A stretch of 7,458 nt of DNA from Burkholderiales bacterium (lineage in GTDB: Bacteria > Pseudomonadota > Gammaproteobacteria > Burkholderiales > Usitatibacteraceae). The position numbers and the translations under genes are program-made. Positions within the stretch are counted from its first letter, which is position 1. Each line of letters begins with the position of its first letter. Shown piece by piece: positions 1 through 5,266 of the stretch. The stretch is taken from positions 1 to 7,458 of the forward strand of contig JAICTR010000133.1 in the NCBI GenBank assembly GCA_025936275.1, in the 5' to 3' direction. Under the pieces are notes generated by a model. That model worked only from the letters and a program-made list of their open reading frames with translations. It ran no database searches and was not told where the DNA came from.

Positions 1-632
1 ACCACGATGTCGAAGCCGTCCTCGCGCGGGAAGCCGTTCGCCGGGCCGCCGAGCGCGATCACGATCTCGCGCAGAGCCCGGTCGTTCATGTCGACCACGC
101 GCTTCCACGTGATGCGGCGCTGGTCGAAGCCGAGCTCGTTGCCGTGGTTGATGTGGTTGTCGATCATCGCCGCGAGCAGGTTGTTGGCGAGCGCGATGGC
201 GCTGAAGTCGCCGGTGAAGTGCAGGTTGATGTCCTCCATCGGCACCACCTGGGCATAGCCGCCGCCCGCGGCGCCGCCCTTCATGCCGAACACCGGGCCC
301 AGCGACGGCTCGCGCAGGCAGATCATCGCCTTCTTGCCCACCTCGTTCAGAGCGTCGCCCAGGCCCACGGTGGTGGTGGTCTTGCCCTCGCCGGCGGGCG
401 TGGGGCTGATCGCCGTGACGAGGATCAGCTTGCCGTTGGGGCGCTTCTTCAGCGTGTCGATGTAGTTCAGCGAGATCTTCGCCTTGTAGCGGCCGTACTG
501 GGACACCGCCTCCTCGGGAATGCCGAGCTTCTTCGCGATCTCGATGATGGGCAGCATCTTCGCCGCTTGGGCGATTTCGACGTTGCTGGGAACAGGCTTC
601 GATTTCGCCTCGGCGGCGACGGTGGCAACCAT
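1..632 (-). CDS. fhs: Formate-tetrahydrofolate ligase, N-terminal part (3' end outside window)
   Basis: Cytoplasmic enzyme that joins formate to tetrahydrofolate with ATP, giving 10-formyl-THF for purine, fMet and C1 metabolism. About 210 residues are visible; the family is usually about 555. The ATP-binding P-loop is at residues 78-88 (TPAGEGKTTTT), followed by the family-typical stretches REPSLGPVFGMKGG (107-120) and YAQVVPMEDINLHFTGDFSA (126-145). The start is the ATG at 632-630, with an AGGAG Shine-Dalgarno 5 nt upstream. Nothing looks broken in the visible part. The gene diverges from the NTF2-like gene, and the gap holds a candidate FNR-type site and a -10 element facing fhs. Identity is from recognised conserved motifs; the C-terminal two-thirds cannot be checked here. 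Confidence 0.97.
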   Translation of the reverse strand, partial: MVATVAAEAKSKPVPSNVEIAQAAKMLPIIEIAKKLGIPEEAVSQYGRYKAKISLNYIDTLKKRPNGKLILVTAISPTPAGEGKTTTTVGLGDALNEVGKKAMICLREPSLGPVFGMKGGAAGGGYAQVVPMEDINLHFTGDFSAIALANNLLAAMIDNHINHGNELGFDQRRITWKRVVDMNDRALREIVIALGGPANGFPREDGFDIV

Positions 633-637
633 GGGAT

Positions 638-642
638 CTCCT
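638..642 (-). promoter_or_regulatory. Shine-Dalgarno of fhs
   Basis: AGGAG on the minus strand, separated from the ATG at 632 by ATCCC (5 nt). It is one of only two strong ribosome-binding sites in the window and fixes the fhs start. Confidence 0.8.
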
Positions 643-689
643 CGGGATAGCGGTCGGCGGCCTGGGAGGACCCCAGCGCCATGCCCGAA

Positions 690-695
690 AGTATA
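690..695 (-). promoter_or_regulatory. Candidate -10 element of the fhs promoter
   Basis: TATACT on the minus strand matches TATAAT at five of six positions. A transcription start near 683-684 would leave a leader of about 50 nt carrying the AGGAG site. At the expected -35 position (713-718) the minus strand reads GGCCCG, which is no -35 hexamer. That fits an activator-dependent promoter served by the palindrome at 719-732. Inference from sequence only. Confidence 0.5.
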
Positions 696-718
696 GAAAG
701 CCGGAGAATGGGCGGGCC

Positions 719-732
719 TTGACTCGGGTCAA
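719..732. promoter_or_regulatory. Candidate FNR/Dnr-family operator
   Basis: TTGACTCGGGTCAA is a perfect inverted repeat (TTGAC-N4-GTCAA). It matches the FNR/ANR/Dnr pattern TTGAY-N4-RTCAA known from proteobacteria. Its centre (725.5) lies about 42 bases upstream of the start predicted from the TATACT at 690-695, the class II activation position. For the plus-strand NTF2-like gene it lies only 16 nt before the ATG, too close for activation, though binding there could hinder transcription. Confidence 0.5.
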
Positions 733-748
733 GCGCCGCCCGCCGCCC

Positions 749-1210
749 ATGCACCCTCACGAAGCCCTGGTCCGCCAGTTCTATGCAAGTCTCGTCGCCC
801 GCGATCCGGAGGCGGCCGCCCGCTGCTACCACGCGGACGTCTTCTACTCGGACCCGCTGCACCCGCGGCTGCGCGGCGCGGCGGCCCTGGACCTGTGGCG
901 GCTGCGCCTCGCGCAGGATGCGTTCGCGATACGCCTCGAGGAAGCGAGCGGCGATGGCGAGGGGGGCCTCGCCCGCTGGACGATGCGCTCGATCCGGCGC
1001 GGGCGCGATGTCGCGATCGAGGGCCGCGCGATGTTCGCGTTCCGCGACGGGCGCATCGCGCGCCATTACGACCACTTCTCGTTGTGGCGCTGGTCCGCGC
1101 AGGCGCTAGGGCCCGCGGGCCGTGCGCTCGGCTGGCTGGGGCCTTTCCGCTGGGCGCTGCGGCAACGCGCGGCGCGCGCGCTGGAGCGCTTCAGGGCGGG
1201 CGATGGATGA
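749..1210 (+). CDS. NTF2/SnoaL-like family protein
   Basis: A 153-residue protein with the alpha+beta layout of the NTF2-like (SnoaL) superfamily. The N-terminal helix HEALVRQFYASLVARDPEAA (4-23) leads into the family hallmark of an acidic, aromatic first strand, Y-H-A-D-V-F-Y-S-D-P (27-36). Later strands include the segment ending at a conserved-looking H-Y-D-H-F near residue 110. The C-terminal segment G-W-L-G-P-F-R-W-A-L-R is like that of uncharacterised betaproteobacterial members. This superfamily covers isomerases, hydrolases and non-enzymatic ligand binders, so no reaction can be assigned. I chose ATG 749; the in-frame TTG at 719 lies inside the palindromic operator and would add an unlikely RRPPP leader. 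No Shine-Dalgarno is visible. Its last 20 nt overlap the convergent proline-rich gene. Confidence 0.85.
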   Translation: MHPHEALVRQFYASLVARDPEAAARCYHADVFYSDPLHPRLRGAAALDLWRLRLAQDAFAIRLEEASGDGEGGLARWTMRSIRRGRDVAIEGRAMFAFRDGRIARHYDHFSLWRWSAQALGPAGRALGWLGPFRWALRQRAARALERFRAGDG

Positions 1211-2009
1211 GCGGCGTGCCGAAGAACTCGCGCAGCATGAATTCCTCGAGCGCGGCATTGTCCTCGGGGCGTGCGGAGAGCGTCACCACCTTGCCGAGGC
1301 GGTGCGATTCCCAGAGGAAATCGCCGTCGTAGTGCGTGCGGATGAGGGCGATCATGCTGCGGATGATCGCGCGGTCGATGTCCTCGCCCGGCTTCACGCG
1401 CACCTCGATCACCTCGCGCCAGCGCCGGTGCGGATCCGGCCGCCAGCCGTTGAACGCGTTTTCGGCGGTGTAGCGGCCCGTCTCGAGGATCTGGAAGATG
1501 CCGCCGGTGCGGTCGTCGCCCTTCAACGTATCGAGGTTGCGCTCGAGCGCGGCGGCGCCTTCGTCCTCGACCGGCGCGGGCTGCGGAGTGCCTTCGCGCG
1601 CGCTCGCCGCGGCCTGCGCCGCGCGACGGCGCTCGCGCCGCGCGTTGATCATCGCGAGCATGTCCACCGGCGGCGCGGGCGGGGCCTGCGTCGGCGCGGG
1701 CGGCGGCTCGACCTTCGGCTCCTCGGGCGCGGCGACCGGAGGCGCGGCGCGCGGCGTCTTCGGGCGCGCGGTGAGGATGCGCTTCACCGGCGGCGGTGGG
1801 GCGGGCGGACGCGGCGCGGGCTTCGCCTCGGCCTGCGCGGGCGTGGCGGGCACGGGCGGCGGTGTCGCGACCAGCGTCACGATCATGTCGCCCGAGCGCG
1901 ACGGGAGCCGGTGCCTTTCCGGCTCGAGCTTCGGCGTCAGCGTGAAGAGCAGCAGGTGCGCGACGAGCGAGAGCGCCAGCGCGACCGCGATCCTCGCGCG
2001 GGCGTTCAC
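1191..2009 (-). CDS. Proline-rich, membrane-anchored protein with unrecognised C-terminal domain (TonB-like layout)
   Basis: A 272-residue protein. A short N-terminus is followed by one hydrophobic helix (about 7-25), then a long Pro/Ala/Lys-rich stretch (50-115), a basic Arg/Ala-rich helix (120-140) and a compact C-terminal region (about 168-265) with blocks such as G-I-F-Q-I-L, F-N-G-W-R and GDFLWESHRLGKVVTLSAR (228-246). The layout (anchor, periplasm-spanning Pro-rich linker, folded end) recalls TonB/TolA. However, the C-terminal block lacks the usual TonB pattern, so calling it an energy transducer is not safe; I recognise it only as resembling conserved hypothetical betaproteobacterial proteins. 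The start is GTG at 2009, overlapping the EamA stop as GTGA, with a weak GGGAG about 10 nt upstream, so translation is probably coupled to the upstream gene. It is the last gene of the opdB unit and ends inside the convergent NTF2-like gene. Confidence 0.88.
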   Translation of the reverse strand: MNARARIAVALALSLVAHLLLFTLTPKLEPERHRLPSRSGDMIVTLVATPPPVPATPAQAEAKPAPRPPAPPPPVKRILTARPKTPRAAPPVAAPEEPKVEPPPAPTQAPPAPPVDMLAMINARRERRRAAQAAASAREGTPQPAPVEDEGAAALERNLDTLKGDDRTGGIFQILETGRYTAENAFNGWRPDPHRRWREVIEVRVKPGEDIDRAIIRSMIALIRTHYDGDFLWESHRLGKVVTLSARPEDNAALEEFMLREFFGTPLIHRPP

Positions 2010-2884
2010 GTTCGCGATCGCTCCCGCAGCACCACCACGTTGCCCGCGACGGAGACCGCGATGCCCACGCCGGTGAGCGCGTGCCAGCGGAAGCCCTCGA
2101 AGAGCGCGGAGACCGCGAGCGCCACGATCGGGACCATCACGCCCACGTACCCGGCGCGCGCCACGCCGAGGCGGCCGAGGAGCGTGAGGTAGCCCGCGAA
2201 GGCCACGATGGAGCCGAACATCGCGAGGTACGCGAGCGAGGCGAGGTACGAAAACGTCGTCTGGAAGCCGATCGCCCGCCCCGCGGCGAGCGCGCAGGCG
2301 AGCGAGAAGAGCGATCCGTAGAGCATCGCCCAGGCCATGCCCTGCCACAGCGGCACGCGCGCTTGCTGGTTGCGGTGCGCGGCGATGCTTCCCAGCGTGG
2401 AGAGCACCACGGCGAGCGCGGTGAAGAGCGCGCCCAGCGCGGTGCGCCGGTCGCCGCGCAGGTGCGCGAACTCGGGCCAGAAGACCAGCACGATGCCCGC
2501 GATGCCGAGGATCGAGCCGAACGCGACCGCCTGCGTCATCGGCGTGCGGAAGACGAGGCGCATGCCCACCATGCCGAGGAGCGGGCTCGCCGAGTAGCCG
2601 ACCGCGACCAGCCCCGAGACGACGTTTTCCTCGGCGTAGTAGACCGCGATGTAGCTCGCGCTGAACATGAGCACGCCCTGCAGCGCGATCCACGCGTGCT
2701 CGCGTGCCGGATAGCGCAGCGGCAGTCGCCGCGCCGCGCAGTACGCGAAGAGCGTGAGCGAAGCGAGGAGGAAGCGCCACGCCACGCTCGCCTCGGGCGC
2801 GACGCTGCCCAGCTGGAAAGTGATCGCGAGCCAGGTCGATCCCCAGATCGCGACGCAGGCGACGAAGAGCTGGAGGTTGGTCAA
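2006..2884 (-). CDS. EamA/DMT-family transporter
   Basis: A 292-residue inner-membrane protein of the drug/metabolite transporter superfamily, which usually exports metabolites or amino acids. The length is normal and the two tandem EamA repeats are visible (about 7-137 and 148-288), with roughly ten hydrophobic helices. The N-terminal W-G-S-T-W motif (14-18) and the late segment VPIVALAVSALFEG (251-264) are typical of the family. Substrate cannot be told. No ATG lies near the N-terminus. I chose TTG at 2884 because it precedes the first helix by a few residues and overlaps the opdB stop as TTGA, with GGGAG (2898-2894) 9 nt upstream. That ribosome-binding site partly lies in the arm of a palindromic repeat, so expression probably depends on ribosomes finishing opdB. 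The stop overlaps the GTG of the next gene. Confidence 0.94.
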   Translation of the reverse strand: MTNLQLFVACVAIWGSTWLAITFQLGSVAPEASVAWRFLLASLTLFAYCAARRLPLRYPAREHAWIALQGVLMFSASYIAVYYAEENVVSGLVAVGYSASPLLGMVGMRLVFRTPMTQAVAFGSILGIAGIVLVFWPEFAHLRGDRRTALGALFTALAVVLSTLGSIAAHRNQQARVPLWQGMAWAMLYGSLFSLACALAAGRAIGFQTTFSYLASLAYLAMFGSIVAFAGYLTLLGRLGVARAGYVGVMVPIVALAVSALFEGFRWHALTGVGIAVSVAGNVVVLRERSRT

Positions 2885-5001
2885 GTGGAGCTTCTCCCTC
2901 TCCCTGGGGAGAGGGCCGGGGAGAGCGTCGGCTCCATGACTTCGCCGAGGATGAAGGAGAACGTGAACGCGAGCTCCTTCAGCGCATCGTAGCGGCCCGA
3001 GGCGCCGCCGTGGCCTGCCTCCATCACCGTCTTCAGCAGCAGCGGGTGCGCATCGGTCTTCAGGGTGCGCAGCTTCGCCACGTACTTGGCCGGCTCCCAG
3101 TACATCACCTGGCTGTCGTTGTACGAGGTCTCGACCAGCATCGCCGGGTAATCGCGGCGCGCGAGGTTGTCGTAGGGCGAGTAAGAGCGCATGTAGCGGT
3201 AGTAGCGCTCGGTGTTGGGATTGCCCCACTCGAGGTACTCGCCGACGGTGAGCGGCAGCGAGCGGTCGAGCATCGTCGTCACCACGTCGAGGAACGGCAC
3301 CTGGGCCACGATCGCCTTGAAGAGATCGGGCCGCAGGTTGGCGACCGCGCCCATGAGGAGCCCGCCCGCGCTGCCGCCGATCGCCGCGAGCCGGTCGGGC
3401 GCCGTGTAACCGCGCCGCACCAGCGACTCCGCGCACGCGATGAAGTCGGTGAAGGTGTTCTTCTTGCGCAGCAGCTTCCCGCCGTCGTACCACGCCTTGC
3501 CGCGATCGCCGCCGCCGCGCACGTGCGCGATGGCGAAGACCATGCCGCGATCGAGGAGCGAGATGCGCGCCGAGCTGAAGTAGGGGTCGATCGGGATGCC
3601 GTAGGCGCCGTAGCCGTAAAGCAGCAATGGCTGCGGGCCCTCGCGCCGCAGCGACTTGCGGTACACGAGCGAGATCGGGATGCGCGTGCCGTCCTTCGCG
3701 ATCGCCGTGAGCGCCTCGGAGCGGTAATCGGCCGGATCGTAGCCGCCCAGCACCGCGTAGCGCTTGAGGAGTGCGGGTTTTCCGGTAGCGAGCACGTAGT
3801 CGTACACCGAGCGCGGAGTGACGAGGCTCTCGTAGACGAAGCGGAAGCGGTCGGTATCGAACTCGGCATTGGTGCCGGGCTGCGCGGAGTACACCGCTTC
3901 GTCGAACGCGATGTAGCGTCCCTTGCCGCTCGCGAAATCGGTGATGCGGAGCTTCAGGAGCCCCTTGTCGCGCTCCACCGCGATCCAGAAATCGCGGAAC
4001 ACGTCCACCTCCTCGAGCATCACCATCGGCCGGTGCGCGAGGACCTGCTTCCAGTGGCGCGGCGCGGGATCGGCCACGGGCGCGCGCACCAGGCGGAAAT
4101 TGCGGCCGCGATCGTTGGTGCGGATGAAGAATTCGTCGCCGCGATGCTCGATGTAGTACTCGTGGCCCTTGCGCCGCGGCAGCAGCGTGCGCAGCTCCCC
4201 GTACGGCTCGGCCGCGGGAAGCACGCGCATCTCGGACGTGTCCTTGCTCACGATCGCGAGCACCAGGAACGCCTCGCTTCGCGTATCGCAGATGCCGATG
4301 TCGAAGACCTCGTCGGGCTCGAGGTACACGACATCGTCCCGGCCGCCGAGCGTGAGGCGATGCAGGCAGTAGCTGCGCTTGGTGGTCTCGTGCTCCTCGA
4401 CGTAGAAGAGGTGGCGGCTATCGGCGGACCACGCGAGCGAGGTGACGCGCGGCGCGCTGTCGCGCGTGAGCTTTCCGGTCGCGAGGTCCTTCACGTGGAG
4501 CGTGTACTGGCGGAAGCCGGTGAAATCGACGGTGTAGGCGAGCTTGGTGCCATCCGGGCTCACGTCCATGGACCCCACGGCCGTGAAGGCATGGCCGCGG
4601 GCGAGCCGGTTCTCGTCCACCAGCACTTCCTCGGCCCCCTGCATGGAGCCCTTGCGGCGGCAGTAGATCGGGTACTGCAGCCCCTTCACCTCGCGCTGGT
4701 AGTACCAGCTTCCGTGGTGGCGGTAGGGCACGCTCTGGTCGGTTTCCTGCAGGCGGGCGAGGAACTCGCCGTAGAGCGCCTTGCGCAGGGGCGCGAGCGG
4801 CTTCATCACCGCCTCGGTGTAGCGGTTCTCCGCGCGCAGGTACTCGATCACCTCCGGGTCGTCGCGCTGGCGCAGCCAGAAGTAGGGATCGACGCGGCGA
4901 TCGCCGAAGCGCGCGAGGGTCTTCGGGCGGCGGCGCGCGATGGGCGCGGCGTCGGCGGCCGGATCGAGGGAGGGAGCGGAGTGGGCGGGCTGGAGCAGCA
5001 T
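2881..5001 (-). CDS. opdB: Oligopeptidase B (prolyl oligopeptidase family, S9A)
   Basis: A 706-residue cytoplasmic serine peptidase that cuts short peptides, classically after Lys or Arg. The N-terminal R-V-D-P-Y-F-W-L-R block (36-44) and a beta-propeller region (about 80-410) are followed by the alpha/beta-hydrolase domain. The catalytic triad is Ser544 in G-G-S-A-G-G, Asp629 in Y-N-D-S-Q-V, and His664 in A-G-H-G-G. By my alignment with enterobacterial oligopeptidase B (Ser532/Asp617/His652) the offset is a constant 12. Two specificity positions differ: Leu590 replaces the second S1 glutamate and Tyr474 the second S2 aspartate; Glu588 and Asp472 remain. No signal peptide is seen. The start ATG lacks a Shine-Dalgarno but has a TATAAT 30 nt upstream. 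The last 15 or so residues (P-T-L-S-P-A-L-S-P-G-R-G) come from a palindromic repeat and are not family sequence. Confidence 0.97.
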   Translation of the reverse strand: MLLQPAHSAPSLDPAADAAPIARRRPKTLARFGDRRVDPYFWLRQRDDPEVIEYLRAENRYTEAVMKPLAPLRKALYGEFLARLQETDQSVPYRHHGSWYYQREVKGLQYPIYCRRKGSMQGAEEVLVDENRLARGHAFTAVGSMDVSPDGTKLAYTVDFTGFRQYTLHVKDLATGKLTRDSAPRVTSLAWSADSRHLFYVEEHETTKRSYCLHRLTLGGRDDVVYLEPDEVFDIGICDTRSEAFLVLAIVSKDTSEMRVLPAAEPYGELRTLLPRRKGHEYYIEHRGDEFFIRTNDRGRNFRLVRAPVADPAPRHWKQVLAHRPMVMLEEVDVFRDFWIAVERDKGLLKLRITDFASGKGRYIAFDEAVYSAQPGTNAEFDTDRFRFVYESLVTPRSVYDYVLATGKPALLKRYAVLGGYDPADYRSEALTAIAKDGTRIPISLVYRKSLRREGPQPLLLYGYGAYGIPIDPYFSSARISLLDRGMVFAIAHVRGGGDRGKAWYDGGKLLRKKNTFTDFIACAESLVRRGYTAPDRLAAIGGSAGGLLMGAVANLRPDLFKAIVAQVPFLDVVTTMLDRSLPLTVGEYLEWGNPNTERYYRYMRSYSPYDNLARRDYPAMLVETSYNDSQVMYWEPAKYVAKLRTLKTDAHPLLLKTVMEAGHGGASGRYDALKELAFTFSFILGEVMEPTLSPALSPGRGRSST
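2896..2925. repeat. Palindromic (REP-like) repeat at the opdB/EamA junction
   Basis: CCCTCTCCC (2896-2904) and GGGAGAGGG (2907-2915) form a perfect 9-bp stem with a TG centre, followed by CC and a further partial copy, GGGGAGAG. It resembles a dispersed palindrome common in GC-rich proteobacteria, whose minus-strand reading often yields L-S-P-A-L-S-P-G-R-G tails in predicted proteins (recognised from memory). It lies within the final opdB codons and overlaps the ribosome-binding site of the EamA gene. Only this one copy is in the window, so genome-wide repetition is inferred. Confidence 0.6.
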
Positions 5002-5030
5002 GGCGGCGGGGCGCGCGCCGGGGAATGAGG

Positions 5031-5036
5031 ATTATA
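5031..5036 (-). promoter_or_regulatory. Candidate -10 element of the opdB operon
   Basis: A perfect TATAAT on the minus strand, placed to start transcription near 5024 and give a leader of about 23 nt before the opdB ATG. There is no good -35 hexamer at 16-18 nt spacing (the region reads CCGGGC). A TTGACG lies only 4 nt upstream of the -10, too close to serve as a -35. No Shine-Dalgarno is visible in the leader, which ends in CCCGCCGCC. Confidence 0.5.
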
Positions 5037-5113
5037 GCGGCGTCAACGCGCGAGCCCGGGTTCCGTTGAACCATCTCCATCGCCCGCCACCTGACCGTCC
5101 GGCGCGGAGCGCC

Positions 5114-5208
5114 CACCCCCGCGGGCCACGGCCCGCGGGCCTCGCGGGTGTGCGCTGGCGCATAGCGGGAGCGAGGAGATTTCCATTGCGCACGGTCCGC
5201 AGATGCGG
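5114..5208. other. Cluster of three perfect palindromes in the opdB/cyclase divergent region
   Basis: The 265-nt gap (5002-5266) holds no gene I can support. It does hold three perfect inverted repeats, each with a 2-nt centre: CCCGCGGGCC/GGCCCGCGGG (5118-5127 and 5130-5139, centre AC); TGCGC/GCGCA (5151-5155 and 5158-5162, centre TG); and CCGCA/TGCGG (5197-5201 and 5204-5208, centre GA). An outer pair, CACCC (5114-5118) with GGGTG (5146-5150), could extend the first. None is followed by a T-run, so they are not typical intrinsic terminators. They may be RNA hairpins, operators or a repeat element. Confidence 0.5.
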
Positions 5209-5231
5209 CATCGCGGTTCGACCGGGTTGCG

Positions 5232-5237
5232 CATAAT
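5232..5237 (+). promoter_or_regulatory. Candidate -10 element of the cyclase gene
   Basis: CATAAT matches TATAAT at five of six positions and lies 29 nt before the cyclase ATG, leaving room for a short leader with the GGGAGG site. No -35 hexamer is seen at normal spacing. Weak evidence in GC-rich DNA. Confidence 0.35.
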
Positions 5238-5255
5238 GGCCGGGTCCATCTCCTC

Positions 5256-5261
5256 GGGAGG
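5256..5261 (+). promoter_or_regulatory. Shine-Dalgarno of the cyclase gene
   Basis: GGGAGG followed by a 5-nt spacer (CCGCG) and the ATG at 5267. This fixes the start. Confidence 0.75.
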
Positions 5262-5266
5262 CCGCG

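Noticed and set aside
144..650. Plus-strand open frame opposite fhs
   Set aside because: Antisense shadow of an unmistakable formate-THF ligase; no start signal or domain.
719..724. TTGACT as a plus-strand -35 hexamer
   Set aside because: The matching -10 position (about 742-747) reads GCCGCC, and the hexamer is better explained as half of the palindrome.
719..748. TTG start at 719 for the NTF2-like gene
   Set aside because: The TTG belongs to the palindromic operator and the added residues (with R-R-P-P-P) are unlike family N-termini. ATG 749 starts directly at the first helix.
3010..5028. A 672-codon open frame on the plus strand opposite opdB
   Set aside because: It is antisense to an intact oligopeptidase with a full catalytic triad. 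Its translation is a low-complexity Arg/Ala/Val/Glu/His-rich string typical of the shadow frame of GC-rich genes.
5197..5230. A GGTTCGACC tRNA T-arm-like segment
   Set aside because: No acceptor, D or anticodon arms can be folded around it.
5248..5259. 12-base ATCTCCTCGGGA shared with 636-647
   Set aside because: At 636-647 it is the complement of the fhs ribosome-binding region; at 5248-5259 it runs into the cyclase one. Similar translation-start sequences explain the match better than a repeat family.
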